Shown here piece after piece: positions 19,917 to 28,643 of a stretch of 64,000 nucleotides of DNA (the first letter of the stretch is position 1; every line of letters begins with the position of its first letter). A model generated the notes under the pieces. That model did not search any database. It was not told where the DNA came from and was given only the letters and a program-made list of their open reading frames with translations. A program made the translations under genes and the position numbers. Origin of the DNA: Dyella terrae (lineage in GTDB: Bacteria; Pseudomonadota; Gammaproteobacteria; Xanthomonadales; Rhodanobacteraceae); assembly GCF_004322705.1 (NCBI RefSeq), contig NZ_SIZZ01000001.1, forward strand, positions 558,001-622,000, in the 5' to 3' direction.

Positions 19917-21884
19917 TCATTTGACCACGCGACGCGGTCGGAAATCCCGTACCGCACGGCATAGTCGTCGAACGGATTCAGCCGGGGGTGAATCATGGGC
20001 GTAACGCAGGTCGAGATAGTCCTTCATGAGTCGTTCCAGTGCATCCCGCTGGTGGGGCAATGCCCGCGCCGCTCGCAGCAGGTAATGCTGCGGGCCCTCG
20101 CTGGGACGCCTTTCGATGCCCACGCCTGCAAGTTTGTGCTCCAGTGACTGCATGGCGTTGCGCAAGGGATCGCCAGCGCCACGTTGCCACATCGCCCAGG
20201 CCAGTCCGATACCGGCAAACAGCACGCAGCTGATCGCCAGCAGCGTACCGAGCAGGGTGGTGTCGGCGTCGCGGATGCCGAAGGGTGTCAGCATGCCGCG
20301 CTGCCGGAGCGCGTCAAAGCCGATAACGCCCTCGCTCCACCAGCGGTTGACCACGTCAAAACGATCGAGCATGGCGTTCAGCCAACCGATACCGCCACCG
20401 TCCTGTCCACCCGCCGCCGACGCAGCGGCCGCACCCAGACTGATACGTTCAGGACGTACGGCCCCGGTTGGATCGAAACGCACCCAGCCTTTTCCGGTCA
20501 GCCAGACTTCAGCCCAGGCATGTGCATCGGACTGGCGGACCAGCAGGTACTCGCCGAGTTTGTTCCAGTAGCCGCCGAGGTATCCGGTGACGACGCGAGC
20601 CGGTACGCCCGCCGAGCGCATGAGCACGGTAAAGGCTGACGCGTAGTGCTCGCAGAATCCCTCATGAGTGTTGAAGAGAAAGTCATCGACCGAATGACGC
20701 CCCAGCGGGGCAGGGGCCAACGTGTAGCTGAAGCCGCCATCGTGGAAAAGCGTCATCGCGGCGCGAGCGATCGCTGCGTCGTCATTACCGTACTGCGCTC
20801 GCCATTGGGCACCGAGTGCCAGGGTGCGAGGGTTGAAGCCGGCTGGAAGCTGGAGTGTCTGGCGCCGGGTCAGGTCATCCAGATCCGGCTGCAGACGGTA
20901 TTGCAGGGCCGACTGCATGGCGTAACTCAGCGCGTCGGTGACCGGCCGGTCGGCTACCAGCGCATGATCGCTTGCCATGCGCGTCCCCGCGGGCGCCTCC
21001 ATGGGCACATCGAGCGCCGGCCAGACGCGCTGGTTGTTCGCCTCGAGCGAAACGCGGTAACGGATGGACTTGCTCACTTCCAGTGGCGAGGCCGTCCGTC
21101 CGGTGGTCAGCTGTGCCCAGCCTCTGCCATCGAAGTGGCCCATGACATAGGCGCGGAAGTAGCGCTGCGCCGGGTCGGGCAGGGGGCCGTCGAACGCAAC
21201 GCGCATCGCCGGGTGGTCGTCGGTCAGCAGGTCGACCATGTCACCCGGCGCGAGCCGATCGCTCAGTCCGGTTCGCGCCTGCGCGCCGGGTGGCGCGCCC
21301 CAGATGGGCGAATCCAGACGCGGGACGAGAACGAAGGCGACGAGTGCAAGCGGGATGGCGGCGGCCAGCAGGCCAAGGCCGGGCCGCAGGTCGCCGAGGA
21401 AGCTCGATGCCATGCGTCCCGGTTGCAGCGCGCGCAATGCGGCCATCGCCGGCAGCAGTCCAAGCGCCACGCCTGTCGTCGCCACCATGCCCTGGCCGGC
21501 CAGCAGTGCCGCCATCAGGGTGAAGCAGGCAAAGGCGACGCAAACGCGCGCGTCGCGTGCCGAATCGGTTTCCAGCAGCTTGAGCACGAGCAGGCCCACT
21601 GCGAGGGCCGATCCCGGCTCACGGCCGAAAATATTGCCGTAGTAGAAGATCACCGCGACGGCCAGCAGGCCGACGAGCGGAAGCTTCAGGTAAACCGGCG
21701 CATTGCCCGGCTTGCGCCGCCGCTGCCACCACCGCACGCCAAGCACCACGACCAGCGAAGCTGTCAGCCACGCGGGCAGATAGGCGGCGTGCAATGCAAT
21801 GACGACACCGATGGTCAGGCACAGCAGATCGAATGCACGCGCATCGATGGGCGGCCCAGGCTTGCGGCGGAGGAAGCCGATCAT
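19917..21884 (-). CDS. tgpA: TgpA-type transglutaminase-like membrane protein (DUF3488)
   Basis: 655 aa from ATG 21884. About seven membrane segments occupy roughly residues 15-190, followed by a periplasmic domain with a transglutaminase-like fold whose catalytic triad is complete: C411 in EGFCEHYASAF, H455 in DAHAWAEVW and D471 in FDPTGA. A final membrane segment lies near 560-580, then a cytoplasmic tail. Pseudomonas TgpA is the closest described relative and was reported as important for viability; the physiological substrate is unclear. Its start overlaps the end of the DUF58 gene, in the conserved MoxR-DUF58-TgpA order. Confidence 0.93.
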   Translation of the reverse strand: MIGFLRRKPGPPIDARAFDLLCLTIGVVIALHAAYLPAWLTASLVVVLGVRWWQRRRKPGNAPVYLKLPLVGLLAVAVIFYYGNIFGREPGSALAVGLLVLKLLETDSARDARVCVAFACFTLMAALLAGQGMVATTGVALGLLPAMAALRALQPGRMASSFLGDLRPGLGLLAAAIPLALVAFVLVPRLDSPIWGAPPGAQARTGLSDRLAPGDMVDLLTDDHPAMRVAFDGPLPDPAQRYFRAYVMGHFDGRGWAQLTTGRTASPLEVSKSIRYRVSLEANNQRVWPALDVPMEAPAGTRMASDHALVADRPVTDALSYAMQSALQYRLQPDLDDLTRRQTLQLPAGFNPRTLALGAQWRAQYGNDDAAIARAAMTLFHDGGFSYTLAPAPLGRHSVDDFLFNTHEGFCEHYASAFTVLMRSAGVPARVVTGYLGGYWNKLGEYLLVRQSDAHAWAEVWLTGKGWVRFDPTGAVRPERISLGAAAASAAGGQDGGGIGWLNAMLDRFDVVNRWWSEGVIGFDALRQRGMLTPFGIRDADTTLLGTLLAISCVLFAGIGLAWAMWQRGAGDPLRNAMQSLEHKLAGVGIERRPSEGPQHYLLRAARALPHQRDALERLMKDYLDLRYAHDSPPAESVRRLCRAVRDFRPRRVVK

Positions 21885-22846
21885 GGCAGTTTCGCCAGGG
21901 CGTTCATGCAGCGGGCGAAATGCGCCGGACCCACGCCGCGCTCGATCCGCTCCTCTGGCAACCAGAGGCTGGTGGCACGCCCGCTCGCTTCCGCTTCGGA
22001 GAGCCAACGCGCCAGCCGCGATATGCGTGCTTCCTGCCCAAGTTCGGGCAGCTGGCGCCAGTCGAGCTGCCAGTCCTCATGCGGCGCGGGTTGTTCGAAA
22101 TCCTTCACCAGCAGTGACTCGTGCCGTGCACTGGCCTTCCAGGCGATGTGGCGCGGCGGGTCGCCGGCGCGGTAATCGCGCAAGGCGGCCAGGTCTTCGC
22201 CGCGATGCAGGCGCTGGCGCAGTGGGTCATCCGACAGGAACGTGGGCGGCGGGCCGCCCGATTCGGGGCGTGGCCACACCAGGACCTGCATGGACGGATG
22301 CAGCCAGCTCCATGCGCGGAACAGGCCAATGGGCCAGTGCGTCCAGACGCGGATGCGCGGTAAGGCCTGCCAGCCGCGGCGCCGCGTCGGCAGCGCAAGG
22401 CTCATCGTTGCAACATGAGGCGGAACGATCGACGTCGCCTCCGTCTGACCGTTGAGATCGACCATGACCGCTTGCCGCACGCGCGTCGCCGCATCGAGAT
22501 GGATTTGCAGCATGACCGGCTCGCCGGCCATGGCATGGCCCGGTTGAATGGACGTCACCCGCAAGCCATCGAGATTGCGAAAAGCGATCAACATGCTCGC
22601 CACGCTGGCGCCGCCGAGCAAGCAGCTCAGCAACAGCGCCGCATTGTTGGCGTAGTTCAGTGCACCGATCAGCATGATGCCAAGCAGCACCGTGAACAGC
22701 AGGCCGAATGCGCTGGGCACGATATAGATGCGCCGCCGGTGCAGCGTGATCGGCAGGGCTTCGAGTTGCCGATAGCGCGTGAGCGCGGGCAGCCGGGCCT
22801 CGGCCCAGCCTAGCAGGCGTTGCACAGACTCAGACCACGCGGCCAT
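21881..22846 (-). CDS. DUF58 domain-containing protein
   Basis: 321 aa from ATG 22846. Two adjacent membrane segments (about 40-85) are followed by a domain ending in the DUF58 signature RDYRAGDPPRHIAWKASAR. DUF58 proteins have a von Willebrand factor A-like fold and are nearly always encoded after a MoxR ATPase. Function is unknown but is thought to concern assembly or maturation of envelope complexes. The start overlaps the MoxR stop by one base and the stop overlaps the transglutaminase start by four. Confidence 0.92.
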   Translation of the reverse strand: MAAWSESVQRLLGWAEARLPALTRYRQLEALPITLHRRRIYIVPSAFGLLFTVLLGIMLIGALNYANNAALLLSCLLGGASVASMLIAFRNLDGLRVTSIQPGHAMAGEPVMLQIHLDAATRVRQAVMVDLNGQTEATSIVPPHVATMSLALPTRRRGWQALPRIRVWTHWPIGLFRAWSWLHPSMQVLVWPRPESGGPPPTFLSDDPLRQRLHRGEDLAALRDYRAGDPPRHIAWKASARHESLLVKDFEQPAPHEDWQLDWRQLPELGQEARISRLARWLSEAEASGRATSLWLPEERIERGVGPAHFARCMNALAKLP

Positions 22847-23787
22847 CAACCCACCGCGACGTCGGCCAGCAGTTGTCGCGCGAGCGAATCGCCATCGCCT
22901 CCGCGAGCGGGCACGAGGCGGTGCCCGGCGAGACCGACGAACAGGGCCTGAATGTCCTCGGGCAGCACGTGCTGGCGCCCGCTGAGCATGGCCCATGCAC
23001 GAGCCGCGCTGAGCAGGGCGAGCCCCGCACGCGGCGAAAGACCCACCCGGATATCCGGATGGCGGCGGCTCGCCTGCAGCAAGGCCTGCAGATAGTCGAG
23101 CAACGCGCCGCTGGTGGTGATGGCTTGCGATTGCCGGAGCAGGGCGGCAAGGGACGCGGCGTCGAGCTGCGGTTGCAGTTGCGCCAGCAGGTCGCGTCGA
23201 TCGCTGCCGGTCAGCAGGGCGCGTTCCGCCGTCGGATCGGGATAGTCAAGCGACAGACGCAGCATGAAGCGATCGAGCTGCGAATCGGGCAGCGGAAAGG
23301 TGCCGGCCAGATCGAGCGGGTTCTGCGTGGCAACCACGAAGAAGGGCTGTGGCAAGGCATGCGTCTGGCCATCCACCGTTACCTGGCCCTCGGCCATGGC
23401 TTCGAGCAGCGCACTCTGGGTTTTGGGTGTCGCGCGGTTGATCTCGTCGGCTAGCAACAAACCCGTGAAAATGGGACCCGGATGGAAACGGAACTCGCCC
23501 GTTTCGCGTTCGTAGACACTCACACCGATAATGTCGGACGGCAGCAGGTCGCTGGTGAACTGCACGCGCTGGAAATCCAGGGCGAACGTAGCGGCCAGGG
23601 CGTGCGCCAGCGTGGTCTTGCCCACGCCGGGCACGTCTTCGAGCAACAGGTGGCCGCCCGCGATCAGGCAGGTGAAAGCGAGCTTGACCTGGCGGGGCTT
23701 GCCAAGCAGGACCTGGTTGACTTGCGCGATGGCGGCATCGAGCCGGGCACGTAGGGCATCATCGTGAAGCGCGGAAATCGCAGACAT
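22846..23787 (-). CDS. MoxR family AAA+ ATPase
   Basis: 313 aa from ATG 23787. Walker A is GVGKTT after DVP (51-59), and Walker B is LLADEINRA (111-119). GSALLEAM-type and ATQNPLDLAGTFPLPDSQLDRF segments are MoxR hallmarks. MoxR ATPases act as chaperones together with VWA/DUF58 proteins; in this operon the partners are the DUF58 and transglutaminase proteins downstream. A frame continuing upstream to 23865 is open but has no ribosome site and is not family-like. Confidence 0.93.
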   Translation of the reverse strand: MSAISALHDDALRARLDAAIAQVNQVLLGKPRQVKLAFTCLIAGGHLLLEDVPGVGKTTLAHALAATFALDFQRVQFTSDLLPSDIIGVSVYERETGEFRFHPGPIFTGLLLADEINRATPKTQSALLEAMAEGQVTVDGQTHALPQPFFVVATQNPLDLAGTFPLPDSQLDRFMLRLSLDYPDPTAERALLTGSDRRDLLAQLQPQLDAASLAALLRQSQAITTSGALLDYLQALLQASRRHPDIRVGLSPRAGLALLSAARAWAMLSGRQHVLPEDIQALFVGLAGHRLVPARGGDGDSLARQLLADVAVG

Positions 23788-23828
23788 GAGAATCCGTTGG
23801 CGGATGAAGACAGAACAAGGCAGGACGC

Positions 23829-25427
23829 ATGCGTAACCAAGCCAGTGTAGCCCCGGCTCTCGCACGCTGGCGAGATGCTTTCGTCATGGTTTTTGTCGTT
23901 CTCTTGCTGGCCCGGGTCGCCATCGCCGCGACCCTGTCGCCGTTCGGTGACGAGGCCTTCTACTGGCAGGAAAGCCGTCGCCTCGCGTGGGGCTACAGCG
24001 ACCTGCCGCCGATGACAGCCTGGATGATTCATGTTGGCGAATGGGTAACCGGCCACGGCGTCTTCGGCATGCGTTGGCCGTTCCTCGTGATGGGTAGCGT
24101 GCTGCCTTGGCTCGTGGTCGCCTTTGCACGCGCTGCTTTTGACGAGAAGACAGGCTGGCAGGCGGGATTGCTTTGCCTGGCGCTGCCGCTGGCGGGCACC
24201 CTTGGCGTGCTTGCGCTGCCGGATGTTCCTTTGACGGTTGCCAGCATGCTTGCGCTGTGGGCGCTGCTGCGCGCCATGGACGACAACCGCATGCGGCATT
24301 GGTGCGTGCTTGGCGTTGCCCTGGCGCTGTGCTGGATGACCCACTACCGCGCGGCGATGCCGATGATCGCGGGACTTCTGCTGCTCGTGCTCACGCCACG
24401 TGGACGCATGCAATGGCGGCGTCCCGGACTTTGGTGCGCGATGGCTATCGCGGCGATGGGATTGGTCCCGCTGGCGGTATCCAACTACCAGCAACGTGGT
24501 GCTGGCATCGCCTTCCAGGTGCTCGAGCGCAATCCATGGGTCTTCAATGCCGAGTCGCTGATTCAGCCGGTGGAACAGGCCGTGGCGTGCTCGCCGCTGC
24601 TCTACGCCTTCTTGTTGTGGGCCGCCTGGTGCGCCTGGCGCAGGCGTGGCGAAGGTCGCCCATGGGACCTGATCGCCATCAGTTCGTTGTCCTTCATCGT
24701 GCTTTATTTCGTCCTGGGATTGTTCGCCGACGACCTGCGTTTTCGCGCCCACTGGCCCTTGCCGGGCTACCTGCCGTTGCTGGCTGCTTTACCGGTGCTG
24801 CTGCGTGAGCGCGTGGCCGGCGCATGGTGGCGCCGACTGGCAGTGGCGGCTTTTGCGCTGGCCGGGGCCTGTGTCGTGGCGGGCGGGGTCTGGCTGGGCC
24901 TGGCCGCTTCTCCGCGCGGAGCGTCGACGCTTGCCGATCTCAAGGCGTTTCCCGCGCGGTTCGTGGGGTGGCGCGAAAGCGGTGCGCTGGCCGATCAGCT
25001 CCTGCGTCAGAAGCCCACCCTCCTTGTCGCCGACAATTTCATGCTGGCCGCGGAACTGGATTTCCAGCTGGACGGACGCGTGCCGGTGTATGCGCTGGAC
25101 AGCGCGCTGAACACCAAACACGGTCGTTCGCCGCAGCTGGCGGTGTGGCGGCTCGATGAGGCATCGCTGCGTGCGACGCACGCGGGGCAGCCCATGCTGC
25201 TGGCCATCGACGAAACGGCCTTGCGCATCCGCGAACGCTCGGCGTGGCTGGGACAACTCTGCAACCACATCGTCGATCCGCAGCCCGTGCAACGGCTCGA
25301 TCTTTTCGAAGGTCGACGGCGTATTTCGTTTTATCGCGGCACCGTGCCATCCGGCGACATGACACCCGCCATCGCGCCGGAGTCATGTCCCATCTGGCAC
25401 CGGTCCGTGGACGCCTATTCCCGCTGA
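23829..25427 (+). CDS. glycosyltransferase family 39 membrane protein (ArnT/PMT-like)
   Basis: 532 aa with about 11-12 predicted membrane segments. The first periplasmic loop has the acidic motif FGDEAFYW, followed by GYSDLPPMTAW, typical of GT39/PMT_2 enzymes that transfer a sugar from a polyprenyl phosphate donor to lipid A, protein or glycan on the periplasmic side. It could be an ArnT relative, but no arn pathway genes are nearby, so the sugar and acceptor are unknown. Transcribed divergently from moxR (41-base gap) and overlapping the convergent next gene by 13 bases. Confidence 0.85.
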   Translation: MRNQASVAPALARWRDAFVMVFVVLLLARVAIAATLSPFGDEAFYWQESRRLAWGYSDLPPMTAWMIHVGEWVTGHGVFGMRWPFLVMGSVLPWLVVAFARAAFDEKTGWQAGLLCLALPLAGTLGVLALPDVPLTVASMLALWALLRAMDDNRMRHWCVLGVALALCWMTHYRAAMPMIAGLLLLVLTPRGRMQWRRPGLWCAMAIAAMGLVPLAVSNYQQRGAGIAFQVLERNPWVFNAESLIQPVEQAVACSPLLYAFLLWAAWCAWRRRGEGRPWDLIAISSLSFIVLYFVLGLFADDLRFRAHWPLPGYLPLLAALPVLLRERVAGAWWRRLAVAAFALAGACVVAGGVWLGLAASPRGASTLADLKAFPARFVGWRESGALADQLLRQKPTLLVADNFMLAAELDFQLDGRVPVYALDSALNTKHGRSPQLAVWRLDEASLRATHAGQPMLLAIDETALRIRERSAWLGQLCNHIVDPQPVQRLDLFEGRRRISFYRGTVPSGDMTPAIAPESCPIWHRSVDAYSR

Positions 25428-26611
25428 GGTACTTGCGACGTGTTCGGTGCGCGACACATCACGGGCAGATAACGATCCGGCACGTTTGCGCTGCAAGCCC
25501 AGGCCTTGTCGTGACCAGGCTTGTCCGAAACCGGCATTTCCAGCCAGATCTGCTTGCCGTGCAAGGCCTGCTGGTTAGGCAGGTTCAGGGTGATTTCCAC
25601 GGCGCATGGCTCGCCACCATCACCCATGCTTCCGGTGCTGATGGAGGCGACGTTGTCGCGTGCGTACGCGGTAGCGGCGGCAATGCCGCTTTCACCATTG
25701 GCAGGGCAACGGTGTTCGGCTTTGTACGCCTTGGCCACCAGGGCCTTCACCGGCTCGGCCGCCGCCATGGCGCGCACCACGTTCGAGCGCACGACGTAGT
25801 CCTGATACGCAGGAACCGCAATCGCCGCGAGAAGTGCCAGCGGAAAAACGGAGCAACCAAGAATCGCCAGGATGATCAGCAGCGCCGAGGTGTGATGCTT
25901 CTGTCGCTCCGGCTCATCGGTGTAAGCAAAACGATCGACGACAAGCGTTCCGGCAACCACGTCGTGCAACGCCTGCTTGCGCCCGGTGAAGGCGGCCATC
26001 AGGAAACCCACCATGAGGGTGAGATACGAAAGCGTGGAGGCAAACCAGCGTCCGGCGGCCTGGGCGAAGCCGAGGCGCTTGCCTTCGTAGTTGACGACCT
26101 TGATGCCGAGTGCGCGTTTGCCCAGCGTAGCCTGGTGGACGGAACTTTCCTGGAGCGCGAAATAGAGCAGCGACAACAGGAGAACGAGGGCGTTGATCGC
26201 CAGCGTGACGTTGGTGCCCGGTTTCATCCCGCCACCGGCAATGATGACAATCAGGCTCAGGATGAAAGCGATGACGAAAGTCGCCACGCAAAGTATCACC
26301 CAGTCCAGCAGCATGGCGGCGGCACGGCGTGCAAAGCCGGCGTAGACGATGTTTTCAGAAGGGTGCTGGATATCCCGGACGGGTGCGGCGAACGTTGGCG
26401 GCGCAGGTGGCGATGGCGGCGCGGGAGGAAAGGCGTCCTCGAACTCGCTCATCAGACTGCTTAGCGGTTGCCACTGCGCCATGCCGTCGCGCCATACCAG
26501 GCTGCTGCCGATCACGGCTTCTTCAGCAATCGCGTCGGACAGGACGGCACGCGTAACGGGCCCGCGCTGCTTACCCTGCCGGTCGACGTAGTACCAGACG
26601 TCCTTATGCAT
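25415..26611 (-). CDS. GYF_2-RDD-pilin-like fusion membrane protein
   Basis: 398 aa with three recognisable parts. Residues 5-50 (WYYVDRQGKQRGPVT, then SSLVWRDGMAQWQPL) form a GYF_2/DUF4339 domain. A Pro-rich linker (60-75) leads to an RDD domain (about 92-230, four hydrophobic segments, FARRAAAMLLDW and LGKRALGIKVV). Residues 245-398 have a hydrophobic helix ending AAIAVPAYQDYVVRSNVVRA, like the N-terminal helix of type IV pilins, then a Cys-containing globular part (C302, C336, C373, C386). No prepilin cleavage site precedes the helix, so it is probably not assembled as a pilin. Function unknown. It overlaps the end of the convergent glycosyltransferase gene. Confidence 0.85.
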   Translation of the reverse strand: MHKDVWYYVDRQGKQRGPVTRAVLSDAIAEEAVIGSSLVWRDGMAQWQPLSSLMSEFEDAFPPAPPSPPAPPTFAAPVRDIQHPSENIVYAGFARRAAAMLLDWVILCVATFVIAFILSLIVIIAGGGMKPGTNVTLAINALVLLLSLLYFALQESSVHQATLGKRALGIKVVNYEGKRLGFAQAAGRWFASTLSYLTLMVGFLMAAFTGRKQALHDVVAGTLVVDRFAYTDEPERQKHHTSALLIILAILGCSVFPLALLAAIAVPAYQDYVVRSNVVRAMAAAEPVKALVAKAYKAEHRCPANGESGIAAATAYARDNVASISTGSMGDGGEPCAVEITLNLPNQQALHGKQIWLEMPVSDKPGHDKAWACSANVPDRYLPVMCRAPNTSQVPQRE

Positions 26612-26670
26612 TCGATTGTCCCCCTGTGTCCCGCCAACGATAGGCGAACGGACCCGGCGCTGTCACTGGG

Positions 26671-27252
26671 TCAGGGGAGCCGGGCGCCAGCCTGTCGAAG
26701 GAGTCGGGCCAGGGCGATCAGGGGGAGGCCGATGAGGGCGGTGGGATCCTCGTTCTCAATGCGTTCGAACAATGTGATGCCCAGGCCTTCGCACTTGAAG
26801 CTGCCGGCGCAGTCGAGTGGCTGTTCCCGTTCGATATAGCGTTGGATCTCGGCATCCGTCAGATGACGGAATTGCACCCGGGTATGATCCAGATGGGTGT
26901 GTTGCTCGCCGTTGCGCGTGTCGAGGAGGCACATGGCCGTGTGGAAACGCACGACCTTGCCGCTGCTCGCTGACAACTGCTCGAAAGCGCGCTCGGCGTT
27001 GCCGGGCTTGTCGAGCATGTGTCCATCCCGTTCGGCGACTTGATCGGAGCCGATGACCAGGGCGTCGTGCAGGCCGTCCGCCGCGGACACTGCCTTGGCG
27101 ATGGCCAGTCGCAGGGCGCGGCCATCGGGTGTTTCGCCCGGCAGCGGCGTTTCGTCCGTGCCCGGCGCCCGCTGCTCGAAGGTGCTCCAGATACGGCGCA
27201 GCAATTCGGCGCGATAGCGCGAGGTAGATCCCAGGACGAGGCGAACGGACAT
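26671..27252 (-). CDS. yceF: Maf-family nucleoside triphosphate pyrophosphatase (YceF-like)
   Basis: 193 aa. Maf proteins hydrolyse non-canonical or modified NTPs; the YceF subgroup prefers m7GTP. The N-terminal LVLGSTSRYRAELL, VIGSDQVAE with the catalytic Asp near residue 70, and the SFKCEGLGITLFERI segment place it in the YceF branch. yceF beside yceD-rpmF is a conserved neighbourhood, though here yceF points the other way. Its start shares one base with the stop of the upstream unknown gene. Confidence 0.93.
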   Translation of the reverse strand: MSVRLVLGSTSRYRAELLRRIWSTFEQRAPGTDETPLPGETPDGRALRLAIAKAVSAADGLHDALVIGSDQVAERDGHMLDKPGNAERAFEQLSASSGKVVRFHTAMCLLDTRNGEQHTHLDHTRVQFRHLTDAEIQRYIEREQPLDCAGSFKCEGLGITLFERIENEDPTALIGLPLIALARLLRQAGARLP

Positions 27253-27701
27253 TACGGGCCCCGCTGGATGTGCTCGCGCATCGCGTCGTCCAGGGCGTGC
27301 TGGGCCTGGCTGAGTGCCTGGAGCAGGGGTGCGAGCTGCGCGCGCATCTCGGTCATGGCTGAGACGGCATCATCCAACTGGGCCTGGCTGGCACCGGCGG
27401 CCTTGTCGCGTATCCAGATACGTTGCTGGAGTAACGAGCGCAGGCCGGCATCCACCGCATGATGGGCTTCCTGCTCGCTGGCGGCGGGAAGGTCCGGATT
27501 GAGCGACATCACGGCGTGGGCCTGCTGCAGGCCGGATCGACAGCTCTTGAGATCGCCTTCCAGGCGGTCGGCCAGTTCGATCAGCGTGTGCATGCTCGCC
27601 GTGCGACGATAGGTGCGGCGGCGGTAGAGCCACGCGCCCGCCACGGCGCCCGCCAGGATGGCCAACACAACGGTCGGAACGAGCGTCTGATAGATGTTCA
27701 C
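27252..27701 (-). CDS. uncharacterised membrane-anchored coiled-coil protein
   Basis: 149 aa; I do not recognise the family. One N-terminal membrane segment (about 8-26, VPTVVLAILAGAVAGAWLY) is followed by basic residues (RRRTYRRT), which predicts the N-terminus outside and the rest in the cytoplasm. The remainder is almost wholly helical, with heptad-like hydrophobics (LIELADRLEGDL, LAPLLQALSQAQHAL). It overlaps maf by one base on the same strand, so the two are probably co-translated; a structural or regulatory role is only a guess. Confidence 0.65.
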   Translation of the reverse strand: MNIYQTLVPTVVLAILAGAVAGAWLYRRRTYRRTASMHTLIELADRLEGDLKSCRSGLQQAHAVMSLNPDLPAASEQEAHHAVDAGLRSLLQQRIWIRDKAAGASQAQLDDAVSAMTEMRAQLAPLLQALSQAQHALDDAMREHIQRGP

Positions 27702-27812
27702 AGCGTGGAAATCAGCTCGTGGGCAGTGGAGGGCGCAGTCTGCCCCATAGCCGGCATTCAGGCAAAATGGCGGGTGCCGGGGTGGGGCGTCGTGGTTTCG
27801 GCCACGACATGG

Positions 27813-27841
27813 TTGACTTCAACTCACTGTAAACCTAAGAT
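27813..27841 (+). promoter_or_regulatory. predicted sigma-70 promoter for yceD-rpmF, near-leaderless
   Basis: TTGACT (27813-27818) and TAAGAT (27836-27841) are separated by exactly 17 bases. The expected start point is around 27848, only two or three bases before the yceD ATG at 27851, and no Shine-Dalgarno sequence precedes that ATG. The promoter faces away from the minus-strand gene starting at 27701. Confidence 0.6.
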
Positions 27842-27850
27842 TTCGCGATT

Positions 27851-28369
27851 ATGTCCGTGACACTGCCAGAGTCCGTGGACGCTTGGCGCATGGTCTCGGC
27901 GCGGCGTTCGTTTGAGGGAGCCTTGCCCATTGCCGCCTTGGAGCGCCTTGGTGGAGCCCTTGCGAACACTGACGGCGAGGCCCGTTACGAGCTGGATTTC
28001 GGCCGTGACGAGTTCGGCACGGCATACCTCGACGTTCGCGTCCAGGCCCCGCTTTCGCTGATTTGCCAACGTACCCTGGAGCCTTTCGTGCTTCCGGTGA
28101 CGGTGGACAGCCGACTCGGCCTGATCAAGCACGAACGCGAGGAATCGGCCCTGCCGCCGGGTAGCGAGCCCCTGCTCATCGCAGACGATGGCAAGCTCAG
28201 CCTCGCGGACGTGATCGAAGATGAATTGCTGTTGGTGCTGCCGCTGGTTCCGGTCAATCCGGACAGCACGTTGCCCGACCAAGTAGTGGCATCGCCCCCG
28301 GGGGAGTCATCTGGTGGCGAGGTTCGTTCCGATAACCCGTTCGCGATTCTGCGCGAACTCAAGAAATAA
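27851..28369 (+). CDS. yceD: YceD/DUF177 family protein
   Basis: 172 aa. YceD proteins are acidic, soluble and almost always encoded just before rpmF; a role in 23S rRNA or large-subunit metabolism has been suggested for the family. LDVRVQAPLSLICQRTLEPF and the C-terminal NPFAILRELKK are family hallmarks; the usual second Cys of a zinc pair is not obvious. rpmF follows after 21 bases. The start has no ribosome site, consistent with the leaderless promoter predicted upstream. Confidence 0.93.
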   Translation: MSVTLPESVDAWRMVSARRSFEGALPIAALERLGGALANTDGEARYELDFGRDEFGTAYLDVRVQAPLSLICQRTLEPFVLPVTVDSRLGLIKHEREESALPPGSEPLLIADDGKLSLADVIEDELLLVLPLVPVNPDSTLPDQVVASPPGESSGGEVRSDNPFAILRELKK

Positions 28370-28390
28370 TCGCTTAGCTGGAGAGTCACC

Positions 28391-28585
28391 ATGGCCGTTG
28401 CCAAGAGCCGCAAAACCCCGTCCACCCGCGGCATGCGTCGTTCGCACGATGCTCTGAAGACCGTGCAGCTGGCCACCGATCCGACCAGCGGCGAAGTGCA
28501 TCTGCGCCACCACGTCACCAAGGATGGCTACTACCGCGGCAAGAAGGTCATCGACACCAACAACTCGGTGGTCGAAGAGGACTGA
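28391..28585 (+). CDS. rpmF: 50S ribosomal protein L32
   Basis: 64 aa, basic. The N-terminus [20 protein letters not shown] and the central [17 protein letters not shown] are diagnostic of bacterial L32. This is the form without the zinc-binding cysteines. Strong ribosome site ggagag lies before the ATG. In many Gram-negatives plsX follows rpmF, but here fabH does. Confidence 0.98.
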   Translation: MAVAKSRKTPSTRGMRRSHDALKTVQLATDPTSGEVHLRHHVTKDGYYRGKKVIDTNNSVVEED

Positions 28586-28616
28586 GCTTCCCGCTTAGGG
28601 AATACGGTTCCGCATG

Positions 28617-28643
28617 GCGGCGCGTTATCGCGCCGCTTTGCGT
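28617..28643 (+). terminator. terminator-like hairpin after rpmF
   Basis: An 8-bp GC-only stem (28617-28624 with 28629-28636) with loop ttat is followed by tttgcgttt. It lies 31 bases after the rpmF stop, in the 159-base gap before fabH. It suggests at least partial termination, so fabH may have its own promoter, though I do not see a clear one. Confidence 0.6.

Noticed and set aside
20646-22175. Plus-strand open frame of about 500 codons opposite the transglutaminase gene
   Set aside because: The minus-strand frame has an intact catalytic triad and membrane topology; the plus-strand product is low-complexity and Arg/Gln-rich.
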